From contig JBLXEY010000005.1 in the NCBI GenBank assembly GCA_048262655.1, positions 62,001-126,000 on the forward strand: a DNA stretch of 64,000 bases, in the 5' to 3' direction. The stretch is from JABMNT01 sp048262655 (GTDB lineage Bacteria; Pseudomonadota; Alphaproteobacteria; Rhodospirillales; Casp-alpha2). The first letter of the stretch is position 1. The number at the start of each line of letters is the position of its first letter. The notes under the pieces were generated by a model that saw only the letters and a list, made by a program, of their open reading frames with translations, ran no database searches and was not told the DNA's origin. A program made the translations under genes and the position numbers. Positions 1 to 9,175 of the stretch are shown here, piece after piece.

Positions 1-1
1 T

Positions 2-415
2 GACTACTGGGCATCCTTCCGCGAGAATGGCTGGTTTCTTGGACGATGGCTAACACTGGCCTTCCTGATTGAGAGCCTGATGGTCGCCTACGTTCCTGCC
101 TCTATGATCTCGCAATGGTTGGGCAGCGAAGCCTGGTGGACGATCCCCTTGGCCGTTGTCGTCGGGGTTCCAACCTATCTCAATGGCTTCGCTGCTGTCC
201 CGCTGATGGCCAATCTGATTGAAATGGGCATGATGCCGGGCGCTGCAATGGCCTTTATGATCGCGGGTGGCGTCACCAGCGTACCCGCTGCAATGGCCGT
301 CTTCGCTCTAGCCAGAAAACCCCTCTTTATGTGGTATATTCTGTTGTCGCTGGTGGGCGCACTTGCATCCGGCCTGCTCTATCAAGCTGCCGTCGGTGCC
401 TTTAGTCTGCCATAA
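2..415 (+). CDS. Predicted permease, DUF318/ArsP-like family (5' truncated)
   Basis: The frame is open from the first bases of the window, so this is the C-terminal ~137 residues of a larger membrane protein. Several hydrophobic segments are visible, with the small-residue-rich stretch VPTYLNGFAAVPLMANL and a following GGVTSVPAAMAV segment. These resemble the second half of the YraQ/ArsP-type permease family (DUF318), some of whose members export organoarsenicals; the substrate here cannot be told. It converges on the next gene and their ends overlap by 14 bases. Family call is moderately sure; function is inferred only from the family. Confidence 0.7.
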   Translation, partial: DYWASFRENGWFLGRWLTLAFLIESLMVAYVPASMISQWLGSEAWWTIPLAVVVGVPTYLNGFAAVPLMANLIEMGMMPGAAMAFMIAGGVTSVPAAMAVFALARKPLFMWYILLSLVGALASGLLYQAAVGAFSLP

Positions 416-797
416 GCTCTTCACCCTGGCGGGATAATTCCAGCGCCCTCATGGCCCAGGACGCCAAGGTGTTGAGCATGTCCTGATCGAAACCGAATTT
501 TTGCGAAATTTCGCTGATCATATCAGATTCGGCATCGTGCAGATGGTCATCCGCATAGGCGAGGGTAAGAAGCTCAAGCATCGCAATCACCCGTGTCTTG
601 TGGGTTCCAAATGCCGAGACGTCCGGGTCCGCCAAAACCGCCGTCATATCTGGATTAGCCGTCAACCCGAGACGACCCTTCAAGTCATTAAGCGCGTCAA
701 GCTCGCTAAGATCATCTTCCCCGTCAATCATGCTGATCCGCTGGGCGAGAATTAGAAACGCCTCTTTCTGGTTTTTATTCAATAAGTGCAGATACAT
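402..797 (-). CDS. TerB-like helical protein
   Basis: A 131-residue soluble, acidic, mostly helical protein. The first half carries an acidic motif around residues 25-32 (IDGEDDLSE) and the second half has LLTLAYADDHLHDAE, the kind of paired acidic motif seen in TerB/DjlA-N-like domains, which bind metal in some tellurite-resistance proteins. The start is supported by a strong GGAGGGA ribosome site about 7 bases upstream. It is alone on this strand and convergent with the permease gene. No other ter gene is in view, so a tellurite role should not be assumed. Confidence 0.6.
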   Translation of the reverse strand: MYLHLLNKNQKEAFLILAQRISMIDGEDDLSELDALNDLKGRLGLTANPDMTAVLADPDVSAFGTHKTRVIAMLELLTLAYADDHLHDAESDMISEISQKFGFDQDMLNTLASWAMRALELSRQGEELMAD

Positions 798-995
798 GGC
801 AATCCCTCCATTTTTTTATAACCTGTTGTGAACTCAACCAGAATTTGCCACGCAGGGAAAGAACAGATCCGCCAAACCGCTTTTTTAGGCTCTAAAATCC
901 AGCCGGAGGCTTGATGAATCAGGTGAACATGGTTAGGAAACACGTGGTTTATGAACGTCTCAATACCCATTGCCCAAAACGCTTAGGAAGGTCTG

Positions 996-2165
996 ATGAC
1001 AGAAACACAAAAGATGGCCCTTCTGCCAACTGGCATGGCCGATATTCTGCCACCGAACGCCTCGTTTGAAGCTTCAACACTGGCTCGGCTGATGACCGCA
1101 TTTGCCTCTCACGGCTACGAGCGCATCAAGCCCCCCTTAATCGAATTTGAAGATGGGCTACTGGCTGGTATGGGAACGGCAATGGCGGCGCAAACCTTCC
1201 GCCTTATGGACCCCGTTTCACAGCGCATGATGGGTGTACGGGCAGATATGACGCCACAAATTGCCCGCATTGCGGCAACACGCCTGAAAAACTATGAACG
1301 CCCCCTGCGCCTGAGTTATGCTGGCGAAGTCCTGCGGGTCAAAGGCACGCAATTGCGGCCAGAACGACAGTTTACTCAAGTCGGCGCGGAAATCATCGGT
1401 GCGGCACAGGCACAGGCAGATGTCGAACTGATCGTGATGGCGATCCGAGCGCTCAGTGATTTGGGTGTCAAGGGGTTGTCGGTTGATCTTGCGATACCGA
1501 CTCTGGTCCCCGCACTCTGCCAGGAATATTCAATTTCCGGCCATGTTGAAACGGAACTCAGGCTCGCTATGGATCGCAAAGATGCGGCATCGATCGCAGC
1601 GCTCGATGGTGAGATCGGCAATGAAGCAGCAACCCTTCTGGGGGCACTTCTTAATGCCGCCGGTCCTGCGGCACAGACCCTGAAAGCATTGAACGCCATG
1701 ACTTTCGGTGCAGCCGCTGCAAAGGAAGTCGAAACGCTGAGCGAGATATCGACACTTATCCAGGACGCTGTTCCGGAAACACAAATTACCATAGACCCTG
1801 TGGAAAACCGCGGCTTTGAATATCATAGCGGCGTGACCTATACATTTTTTGCTCGTGGGGTGCGCGGTGAACTGGGGAATGGTGGACGATACTTAGCGGA
1901 AAATGGCACCGAAACGGGCGAGTTGGCAACCGGCTTCACCTTGTTTATGGACAGTATTCTGCGCGCCCTGCCCGATCAGGAGCCCGTTGTTCGGCTATAT
2001 CTCCCGTTCAAGACGTCTGCCGAAAAAGCGGCAAAACTGCGCGCAGATGGTTGGGCGGCCGTTTGTGGTTTGCAAACCGACGCCGACGATCAAAAAGAAG
2101 CCCTCCGGATGCGGTGTACGCATATGCTGGTAGGCGAGACCATTCAAGAACTGAAAAACGAATAA
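996..2165 (+). CDS. hisZ: ATP phosphoribosyltransferase regulatory subunit
   Basis: A 389-residue class II aminoacyl-tRNA synthetase-like protein that lacks the anticodon-binding domain of true HisRS. HisZ pairs with the short form of HisG and makes it active and histidine-sensitive in the first step of histidine synthesis. The class II core is visible: a motif 2-like region near residues 80-130 (MTPQIARIAATRL, then LRLSYAGEVLRV and RPERQFTQVGAE) and the GGRY stretch near residue 300. An AGGAAGG ribosome site precedes the ATG. purA follows after 16 bases, so the two are probably co-transcribed, an order common in alphaproteobacteria. HisG is not in the window. Confidence 0.93.
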   Translation: MTETQKMALLPTGMADILPPNASFEASTLARLMTAFASHGYERIKPPLIEFEDGLLAGMGTAMAAQTFRLMDPVSQRMMGVRADMTPQIARIAATRLKNYERPLRLSYAGEVLRVKGTQLRPERQFTQVGAEIIGAAQAQADVELIVMAIRALSDLGVKGLSVDLAIPTLVPALCQEYSISGHVETELRLAMDRKDAASIAALDGEIGNEAATLLGALLNAAGPAAQTLKALNAMTFGAAAAKEVETLSEISTLIQDAVPETQITIDPVENRGFEYHSGVTYTFFARGVRGELGNGGRYLAENGTETGELATGFTLFMDSILRALPDQEPVVRLYLPFKTSAEKAAKLRADGWAAVCGLQTDADDQKEALRMRCTHMLVGETIQELKNE

Positions 2166-2181
2166 GGAAGGTTATCTGGAT

Positions 2182-3474
2182 ATGGCCAATGTAGTTGTTG
2201 TCGGCTCCCAATGGGGTGACGAGGGTAAAGGTAAGATTGTCGATTGGCTTTCAGAGCGGGCAGATGTCGTCGTTCGCTTTCAAGGTGGACACAATGCCGG
2301 GCATACTTTGGTAATTGATGGTGTCGTCTACAAATTGAGCCTGCTGCCTTCTGGCATCGTGCGCCCCGGCAAGGCTTCTGTGATCGGAAATGGCGTTGTT
2401 CTCGATCCGTGGGCACTACTCAGTGAAATCGAGTCTATCCATAAGCAAGGTGTGGCCGTCAGTCCGGAGAACCTCAAAATCTCCGAGCAAGCTGTCCTGA
2501 TTCTACCCTTACACCGCAATCTTGATCTAGCGCGCGAAAAAGCGGCTGGAAAAGCCAAAATAGGCACAACCGGACGCGGCATTGGTCCCGCTTATGAAGA
2601 TAAAACAGCCCGCAGAGCCATTCGTTTAGGCGATTTAGCGGATTTGCAAGAGCTCGAAGGGAAAGTCGAGCGCCTGCTATTTCACCACAATGCCCTGTTG
2701 CGCGGCATGGGGATGGAAGAGATATCCGGTCCCGCTCTGATGAAAGAACTGGCAGACGTCGCCCCAAAGGTTCTGCCGTTTGCCTGTGCTGTTTGGCAGG
2801 ATATGGACAAAGCCCGTCGACGCGGAGATCGCATTTTGTTTGAAGGTGCGCAAGGCACAATGCTTGATATTGATCATGGTACCTATCCATTCGTCACCTC
2901 TTCTAACGTTGTTGCCGGTATGGCCGCTGTCGGCTCGGGCCTTGGCCCAAAAGCCATAGATTTCGTTCTCGGGATCACCAAGGCCTATACAACGCGCGTC
3001 GGCAGTGGCCCGTTCCCGACCGAACTCAACGATGAAGTGGGCCAACTGTTGGGAGAGCGTGGCCACGAATTCGGCACCGTCACCGGGCGTGCTCGGCGTT
3101 GTGGCTGGTTCGATGCTGTTTTGGTTCGCCAAGCTGTGAAAGTAAACGGAATTACCGGCATTGCCCTGACCAAACTCGATGTTCTTGATGGTGTCGGAGA
3201 CCTTAAAGTCTGCACCGGTTATCGGATTGATGGTGACGTTTACGATCACCTACCTGCTTCAACTGCACATCAGGCACGCGTTGAGCCCATCTACGAGACG
3301 ATGGAGGGGTGGACAGAAAGCACTCAAGGTGCCCGTTCCTGGGCCGAACTTCCAGCGACTTGCATTAAGTATATTCGCCGAATTGAGGAACTGATCGAAG
3401 CGCCTGTCGCCCTTCTCTCGACCTCGCCAGAACGAGACGACACTATTTTGGTGCAAGATCCGTTCGCAGATTAA
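2182..3474 (+). CDS. purA: Adenylosuccinate synthetase
   Basis: 430 residues, the usual PurA length. The enzyme joins IMP and aspartate with GTP, the first committed step to AMP. Signature elements are in place: GSQWGDEGKGK at residues 8-18 (catalytic Asp and P-loop-like segment), GGHNAGHT near 36-43 (catalytic His), GTTGRGIGPAY near 129-139, EGAQGTMLD near 222 and TTRVGSGPFPTE near 270. The ATG has an AAGGAAGG ribosome site. It sits 16 bases after hisZ, so the pair probably forms one transcript. Confidence 0.97.
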   Translation: MANVVVVGSQWGDEGKGKIVDWLSERADVVVRFQGGHNAGHTLVIDGVVYKLSLLPSGIVRPGKASVIGNGVVLDPWALLSEIESIHKQGVAVSPENLKISEQAVLILPLHRNLDLAREKAAGKAKIGTTGRGIGPAYEDKTARRAIRLGDLADLQELEGKVERLLFHHNALLRGMGMEEISGPALMKELADVAPKVLPFACAVWQDMDKARRRGDRILFEGAQGTMLDIDHGTYPFVTSSNVVAGMAAVGSGLGPKAIDFVLGITKAYTTRVGSGPFPTELNDEVGQLLGERGHEFGTVTGRARRCGWFDAVLVRQAVKVNGITGIALTKLDVLDGVGDLKVCTGYRIDGDVYDHLPASTAHQARVEPIYETMEGWTESTQGARSWAELPATCIKYIRRIEELIEAPVALLSTSPERDDTILVQDPFAD

Positions 3475-3615
3475 CGATTATTTTACCAATTCTAAAAGTA
3501 CAAAAGTAAAACATCGTTGTAATTTGGGCGATTTGCGGCTAAAATCCGAGTAGAAATACCGATGTCGGCCTGACAGGAACGTTTCGGCCTGCATTAGGGA
3601 CTAGGATTTGTGACC

Positions 3616-5727
3616 ATGGCAGAACAGCCTTTGGAAACGGATGAAGTCGCAGGTGAGGTCCCGCCAGAATTGGCGGAGATGTTTGAGCCTGCGGATACTC
3701 CGACGGAGAGCGCCCCGCAACGCAGTAGTGGCGGCGGGGGACCTGTGGTCGTTAAAGACCGCTATATGGTCGACACCGCAACCCCGTTGAAAGATTATGA
3801 TTCCCCCTCTGCAAAAGCATATCTGGTTGAAGACAGACGTGATCTTGGCAACCAGCTTTTTGCGTTGATTTGCTCGCCAGAAATCCCCACACGCCTGGAT
3901 ACACTTCGCAAGCAGCAGGATGCGGATACGGCTGGCCGGATTGAAGTTATTGATTGGGACGTGATCTATTGGCCCCCCCTTGGCCAGCGAACCATGGCAA
4001 TTATATTTACGCGCCCCCTCGGCGGCAGGGTTTTGCATCGACTGGCCCGCAAAGAAGCAAAAATTACAGAATATGATGTGCCAAGAAAACTGGCAGAACC
4101 TTTGGCGACCGTTCTGCAAAAGATCGCCAGCACAGAAGGCGCGCATCGCGCCATTCGCCCAGAAAACATCTTCTTTCGCGATGAGGACATGACCGAAGTG
4201 ATCATTGGCGAATGTGTCTCATCGCCTCCAGGGTTTGATCAACCGACAATCTATGAACCCATTGAGCGCGCGATGGCCGACCCAGCGGGTCGTGGAACCG
4301 GTCGTGCCCGTGATGATATTTATGCGCTTGGCGTGACAATCGGCATATTGGTCCTCGGCCACAATCCGGTCGCTAAAATGAAAGATGAAGACCTCATTCA
4401 GGCCCGAATTGACCAAGGGTCTTATGCCGTCATCTTTGGCAATTCGCGAATTCCACTGCCGTTACTGGAACCGCTAAGGGGCATGTTAAATGACGACCCG
4501 GTTGCACGGTGGGACTATAATGAAATATCCAACTGGTTAACCGGTCAACGGACAAACGCGGCAAAAAAGAAGCCCATGAAAAAGTCCGAACTTCCCTTTA
4601 CGTTCAGGCGAAAAGAGTACGTTTCCCCTCGTGCCCTTGCACAGCACTTTGCTCAAAAAGTCCCAGATGCTTTTAAGGCGGCAAGCGAAGACGCTTTCGA
4701 GGTTTGGCTGAAGCGATCGCTGGGTGAAGAGGAAATGGTCAGTGCCGTCAAGGGGCTTCTGCAAAACGCCAAATTTCACAAAGATGGATATCAGGGACAG
4801 GAAGACTACGTGGTCTGCAATTTATGCATGATTCTCGATCCTTCTGGCCCCATTCGCTATAAGTCTGCCTCTTTTATGCCGGACGGTTTTGGGCCAATGG
4901 CGGCAACGCAGATTCTGCATAACGGGAACAACCAATTGGTAGGAGAAGTCCTGTCCTACGATATCATGTCGGCATGGTTTAATAGTCAGAATCCACCGTT
5001 CCCCGGAACATCTGAACTGCGCACAAACTTTTCGACGCTAAAGGGATTTCTGGCAATTAAGGACATCGGCTATGGCGTCGAGCGGGTGCTATACGAAATC
5101 AACCCAAGCCTGCCTTGCCACAGCCCTTTGATTGCCAAGGACTATGTCCTCTTGATTGAACATATTCTTCCGGCTCTCGACAAGGCGGCTAGTAACGCCG
5201 ATACCAACCAAAGGCCCGTTGATCGTCATATCGCCGCGTTTATTGCTGCTCGGTTCGATCAGGACATTCATCCCCATTTGAAAGCCTTGGGAAGCAGCGG
5301 TCGTGACACATCGATCATAGGGCTTCTCAGCTTATATGCGTTCCTGCAGTGGAAATTGCGTGAGCAACAACTATTGGGTTTATCAAGCTGGGTTGGTGGA
5401 CTGCTGGGGCCCGCTATTAACAGCTATCACAACCGCATTACACGCGGCGACATAGAAAAGGAGATTCCACGTCTGGTCCGAAAAGGCAGTTTGCCTGAAC
5501 TCTTTGATTTGGTAGATAACGCCGAACGCCGCAAAGAAGATCGCGACGGTTATGCGGAAGCGCAAGCTGAATGGCTGGCTGCCGAGGAAGAGGTGCAAGA
5601 TATCGAAGGTGCCGGCGATGAGCGCATTACCAAAGCGGAACGCGCGGGCCAGCAGGCGGCAGCCGTAATTGCAATCGTCATCACCCTAACGGTGATTACC
5701 GTCCTCCTCATACTGCAGAGCTGGTAA
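3616..5727 (+). CDS. Tail-anchored pseudokinase-like protein
   Basis: About 703 residues; a GTG six bases upstream (3610) is an alternative start, but the AGGA at 3603-3606 suits the ATG at 3616 better. The N-terminal third looks like a eukaryotic-type protein kinase fold that has lost catalysis. The HRD loop reads HRAIRPENIFF (Asp to Ala, Asn kept), the DFG position reads IIGEC, and the VAIK lysine position appears as ALIC. The later kinase helix DDIYALGV is well kept. A large unrecognised domain follows, then a charged coiled region and one C-terminal hydrophobic helix (about 18 residues of I/V/L/T) ending SW, with the bulk predicted cytoplasmic. A membrane scaffold or regulator is inferred. 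The next gene, 25 bases on, encodes a membrane protein. Confidence 0.65.
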   Translation: MAEQPLETDEVAGEVPPELAEMFEPADTPTESAPQRSSGGGGPVVVKDRYMVDTATPLKDYDSPSAKAYLVEDRRDLGNQLFALICSPEIPTRLDTLRKQQDADTAGRIEVIDWDVIYWPPLGQRTMAIIFTRPLGGRVLHRLARKEAKITEYDVPRKLAEPLATVLQKIASTEGAHRAIRPENIFFRDEDMTEVIIGECVSSPPGFDQPTIYEPIERAMADPAGRGTGRARDDIYALGVTIGILVLGHNPVAKMKDEDLIQARIDQGSYAVIFGNSRIPLPLLEPLRGMLNDDPVARWDYNEISNWLTGQRTNAAKKKPMKKSELPFTFRRKEYVSPRALAQHFAQKVPDAFKAASEDAFEVWLKRSLGEEEMVSAVKGLLQNAKFHKDGYQGQEDYVVCNLCMILDPSGPIRYKSASFMPDGFGPMAATQILHNGNNQLVGEVLSYDIMSAWFNSQNPPFPGTSELRTNFSTLKGFLAIKDIGYGVERVLYEINPSLPCHSPLIAKDYVLLIEHILPALDKAASNADTNQRPVDRHIAAFIAARFDQDIHPHLKALGSSGRDTSIIGLLSLYAFLQWKLREQQLLGLSSWVGGLLGPAINSYHNRITRGDIEKEIPRLVRKGSLPELFDLVDNAERRKEDRDGYAEAQAEWLAAEEEVQDIEGAGDERITKAERAGQQAAAVIAIVITLTVITVLLILQSW

Positions 5728-5752
5728 TGAGACAGTTCAGGATCATTCAATA

Positions 5753-6292
5753 ATGGCGAAAGCAGCAACCCGAACGCCTGCGAAAGGATTCAGTCTGACG
5801 GCCTGGCTGTGGGCGGGCGGTCTGATTACGCTTTGGGGGATACTCTCGCCATCGTCATTGCTGATCATTTCCTTGGGAATGCTGCCAGCGTTGGTAGCGT
5901 ACTTTTGTGATCAAACGGAACAGAAATACGCGCTGTTTTGTGTTGGCGGCCTGAACCTGTGCGGGGTTTTTCCATTCTTGTTAAAACTTACCGACGACCA
6001 TTCGTTCTCAGCGGCGATGACAATTATGAGTGATGTTTTTTCTTTGGCGATCATCTTCGCCGCAGCCGGTTTCGGCTGGATGATGTTTATTTCCATTCCG
6101 CCTGTTGTATCGGCTTTTCTAACGGTTTTGGCAGAAGGGCGTGTTAAAACCCTGAAGTCTATTCAGAAGAAAATTGTCGACGAATGGGGAAATAGTGTCA
6201 CCTCGACAGACGACACGGCGCAATCTCTAGCGCCCGAAACGGTCGAGCAAAGCGCGCCAGCATCAGAAGGCGTGCCGCCGGGAACAGCTTAG
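5753..6292 (+). CDS. Small integral membrane protein, unknown function
   Basis: 179 residues with four or five hydrophobic segments between about residues 15 and 125 (for example SSLLIISLGMLPALVAYF and VFSLAIIFAAAGFGWMMF), then a charged C-terminal tail rich in Ser, Thr, Glu and Pro. No family was recognised. It starts 25 bases after the pseudokinase-like gene with an AGGA ribosome site, so the two are probably co-expressed and may form a membrane complex; that is inference from position. It ends one base before rpoH, which comes from the other strand. Confidence 0.6.
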   Translation: MAKAATRTPAKGFSLTAWLWAGGLITLWGILSPSSLLIISLGMLPALVAYFCDQTEQKYALFCVGGLNLCGVFPFLLKLTDDHSFSAAMTIMSDVFSLAIIFAAAGFGWMMFISIPPVVSAFLTVLAEGRVKTLKSIQKKIVDEWGNSVTSTDDTAQSLAPETVEQSAPASEGVPPGTA

Positions 6293-6293
6293 A

Positions 6294-7178
6294 TCAACAG
6301 GGAAGCTGGCGTTGCACCGATGCATTCTTGACTGACTTCTGCAACTTCTCAAAAGCCCGCACTTCAATCTGGCGGACCCTTTCACGAGAAATACCGTATT
6401 CAGAACTCAGGTTTTGGAGCGTTGTTGGCGACTCCTTAAGTCGACGCTCGGTAATAATGTGCCGCTCGCGCTCGGTCAGAAGATCCATGGCACCGTTAAG
6501 CAATTCGTATCGTGAGTCGAATTCTTGTGAATTGCCCAAGATCACTTCCTGGTTATCGCCGTCTTCAACCAACCAATCCATCCACTCGCCTTCACCATCA
6601 TCGCGCATCGGTGCATTCAGCGATTGATCCGGGATAGACAAGCGACGGTTCATGGAAATAACTTCTTTCTCCGTGACGTTCAGCCGGTCAGCGATGTAGG
6701 TAACAGCCTCCGGTTGGATATCCCCTTCTTCCATCGCATCAATTTGACTTTTAATTTTGCGCAAATTAAAGAAAAGTTTCTTCTGGGCAGCTGTTGTTCC
6801 CATTTTCACCAACGACCAGGAGTGCAAGATATATTCTTGGATCGATGCCCTAATCCACCACATGGCATAAGTTGAAAAACGAAAGCCGCGGTCTGGGTCA
6901 AAACGCCGGATTGCTTGCATCATCCCCACATTTCCCTCGGAAATCAGGTCACTTACGGGCAAACCATAGCCACGGAACCCCATAGCAATTTTTGCCACCA
7001 ACCGCAGGTGTGAGCTTAATATTTGCCGAACGGCTTCCGGATCTTCGGTGTCGCGATAACGTTTTGCGAGTTTTGTTTCTTCAGACGCCTCAAGCATTGG
7101 ATATTTTCTGATGTGTTGCAGATAACGTGACAAATTCTGTTCAGGAGAAACTTTAAAATCCGGATCAAAGGAACCCAT
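6294..7178 (-). CDS. rpoH: RNA polymerase heat-shock sigma factor, sigma-32
   Basis: 294 residues, the typical RpoH length. Region 2 is complete (DLISEGNVGMMQAIRRFDPD near residues 77-96, then FSTYAMWWIRASIQ). The RpoH box, which separates this family from other sigma-70 proteins, is visible as QKKLFFNLR at residues 132-140. The C-terminal helix-turn-helix reads SEYGISRERVRQIE. It would direct RNA polymerase to heat-shock promoters. The gene is monocistronic and convergent with the upstream membrane-protein gene. Alphaproteobacteria often carry more than one rpoH, so this may be one of several. Confidence 0.95.
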   Translation of the reverse strand: MGSFDPDFKVSPEQNLSRYLQHIRKYPMLEASEETKLAKRYRDTEDPEAVRQILSSHLRLVAKIAMGFRGYGLPVSDLISEGNVGMMQAIRRFDPDRGFRFSTYAMWWIRASIQEYILHSWSLVKMGTTAAQKKLFFNLRKIKSQIDAMEEGDIQPEAVTYIADRLNVTEKEVISMNRRLSIPDQSLNAPMRDDGEGEWMDWLVEDGDNQEVILGNSQEFDSRYELLNGAMDLLTERERHIITERRLKESPTTLQNLSSEYGISRERVRQIEVRAFEKLQKSVKNASVQRQLPC

Positions 7179-7283
7179 AATTGCGCAAAACCTTTCACAA
7201 CAAATCTCAACAAACGCGAATCAACACGCCGACCATTCGATGTGAAAAATAATAACCCAGTTGCACAGTCAAGTATACACTTA

Positions 7284-8255
7284 TTATACTTTTTCTAATA
7301 GACCGATTAACCTACTGATTTCATTAGATATATCCACCGTAAAGCGGAGAAACTCTCCACTAACAGGATGATTAAAACCAATCAAATACGCGTGAAGTGC
7401 CTGATGCTTAAAGGCTGCAATCTGGTTTCTGATATCTGGCGACGCCAGTTTCAGCTTATTTCGCCCCCCGCCACCATAAACCGGATCTCCCACCACGCTA
7501 TGGCCCAGATGCGCCATATGAACACGTATTTGATGAGTCCGCCCTGTTTCCAGGCGACATTCCAGCAAGCTTGCTGCACGTCCAAGGACACGTTCAACCC
7601 GATAATTCGTTGCCGCATATTTGCCGCCGATTTCAATCACAGCCATTTTCTTGCGATTGTTGGGACTGCGGCCGATCAGGCTTTCAACCCTGTCTTCGCG
7701 CGGGTTCGGGATACCCCAGACAACGGCCTTATAGGCGCGTTCCAGCGAATGCGCCTCGAACTGGCCCGCCAGATGGCGATGCGCCACATCTGATTTTGCC
7801 ACCACCATGACGCCACTTGTGTCTTTATCCAGGCGATGGACAATCCCTGGTCGCGCGACCCCCCCAATCCCTGACAAACTGTCGCCACAGTGATGCAATA
7901 AAGCGTTAACCAGCGTTCCATCCCAGTTTCCCGCAGCCGGGTGAACCACCAAACCGACGGGTTTATTGAGAACCAGCAAGTGCTCATCTTCATAAATGAT
8001 ATCGAGAGGAATGTCCTGAGGCACGGGATCGGCTGCAACAACTGGCGGGATATCAATGACATAGGTCTGTCCGGTCAGAACCTTAGCTGAAGCACTGATC
8101 TTTTTTACATCATCGCTCGAAATCTGCCCCTGGTCCATCAGCGCCTTAACCCGGCTGCGCGACATATCGGGCATCTCTTCGGTTAAAAACCGGTCCAGCC
8201 GCATCCCGTCCTTGTCTTCTGTAACGTGCAGGGTATATCTGTCTTGATCGGTCAC
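7284..8255 (-). CDS. rluD: Ribosomal large subunit pseudouridine synthase, RluD/RluA family
   Basis: 323 residues. An N-terminal S4 RNA-binding domain (about residues 17-75, RLDRFL near 19-24) is followed by the RluA-type catalytic domain with HRLDKDTSG at 140-148, where Asp143 is the expected nucleophile, and later LETGRTHQIRVH. RluD makes the three pseudouridines of helix 69 in 23S rRNA; RluC and RluA are close relatives, so the exact position specificity is inferred. The start codon is GTG with GAAGG just upstream. In many proteobacteria rluD lies beside rpoH, as it does here. Confidence 0.9.
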   Translation of the reverse strand: MTDQDRYTLHVTEDKDGMRLDRFLTEEMPDMSRSRVKALMDQGQISSDDVKKISASAKVLTGQTYVIDIPPVVAADPVPQDIPLDIIYEDEHLLVLNKPVGLVVHPAAGNWDGTLVNALLHHCGDSLSGIGGVARPGIVHRLDKDTSGVMVVAKSDVAHRHLAGQFEAHSLERAYKAVVWGIPNPREDRVESLIGRSPNNRKKMAVIEIGGKYAATNYRVERVLGRAASLLECRLETGRTHQIRVHMAHLGHSVVGDPVYGGGGRNKLKLASPDIRNQIAAFKHQALHAYLIGFNHPVSGEFLRFTVDISNEISRLIGLLEKV

Positions 8256-8306
8256 GAACCTTCGTCTCCGGTTTTTTGAGCGTTAAATAGGGATGGATAA
8301 GATAAC

Positions 8307-8684
8307 ATGCGCTGGCTTAAATCTCTTGTCATCGTTTTGGGCCTGTTGATCGTTGCAGGCGTCCTTTTACTCGGTTTTGGCTTCTACAAAAAGACCGCAG
8401 ACCCGGACTGGCGCCTTTTTGGCCAAAAAACGCCTCCAGTTGTCGCAGAAACTCCAATAATTGAGCCCCCGGTCCTTGCACCGCCCGCCCCACAGGAACC
8501 GACGCGCCTGAAGGCATTTGGCAATATCACACTGAATTTGCCTCTTGCGTGCGTAATTACAAAGATCGAACCACAACGGCCTTATCTATATCTGGAGATT
8601 GGCCCCACGCCGAACTGCAACAGAATTATCGTGGTTGATCTGGAAAAGGGTATGGTCCTGGGAACCATTAAACCTCAGCCATGA
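8307..8684 (+). CDS. Small single-pass inner-membrane protein, unknown function
   Basis: 125 residues with one N-terminal transmembrane helix (about residues 6-27), a proline-rich linker (around residues 46-64) and a small periplasmic domain with two cysteines (near residues 83 and 105) that could form a disulphide. No family was recognised. Its TGA overlaps the ATG of the following JAMM-peptidase gene as ATGA, so the two are translationally coupled. It heads the four-gene operon at 8307-11454. Confidence 0.65.
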   Translation: MRWLKSLVIVLGLLIVAGVLLLGFGFYKKTADPDWRLFGQKTPPVVAETPIIEPPVLAPPAPQEPTRLKAFGNITLNLPLACVITKIEPQRPYLYLEIGPTPNCNRIIVVDLEKGMVLGTIKPQP

Positions 8685-9157
8685 TCTCGATCCCTCAGGC
8701 CTTTCTGAAAGCCATTATTGATGAGGCAGAAACGGCTTATCCACGCGAGTGTTGCGGGTTATTGATTGGTCGTAATGATGGCGCAACATCCTGCGTGGTG
8801 ACACGCGTCGTCGCGAGCCCGAACATGGCGAAAGGCTCGGGCCGGGATCGTTTTGAAGTTGACCCACAAATTCGGTTCAACGTTATGAAAGAACTTGATC
8901 AGCCAGAAAATTGCGACGGCCCTCGTCACCGCATTATCGGGCATTACCATTCTCATCCTGATCACCCCGCGCAACCTTCGGAAACGGACTTAAAAATGGT
9001 CTACGAGCCGGACTTGATATGGTTGATTACATCGGTCGTCGATGGCCAGGCAACCCTGACAACAGCCCACGCCGTTGCTGCTGATCGTTCCCAATTCCGA
9101 CAAATTCCATTGCACACCACAGACTGGCACCCCTATCCTGTACGTCCGACGCCTTAA
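8681..9157 (+). CDS. JAMM/Mov34-type metallopeptidase (M67 family)
   Basis: 158 residues. The zinc-peptidase motif is complete: Glu23 in RECCGLLIG, then His90-Ser-His92-Pro, Ser100 and Asp103. Bacterial stand-alone JAMM proteins of this size cleave ubiquitin-like or sulphur-carrier fusions such as MoaD or ThiS, or cysteine adducts in CysM/CysO-type pathways. None of those partners is adjacent, so the substrate is unknown. It overlaps the upstream gene by four bases and is followed after 18 bases by the threonine aldolase gene. Confidence 0.85.
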   Translation: MISIPQAFLKAIIDEAETAYPRECCGLLIGRNDGATSCVVTRVVASPNMAKGSGRDRFEVDPQIRFNVMKELDQPENCDGPRHRIIGHYHSHPDHPAQPSETDLKMVYEPDLIWLITSVVDGQATLTTAHAVAADRSQFRQIPLHTTDWHPYPVRPTP

Positions 9158-9175
9158 TCACCACAGGAGTTCCCC

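Noticed and set aside
402..797. Tellurite-resistance operon
   Set aside because: A TerB-like domain alone is not evidence; no other ter gene is present.
779..970. Open frame on the minus strand upstream of the TerB-like gene
   Set aside because: Protein-like features are missing and it overlaps the TerB-like start region, which has a strong ribosome site.
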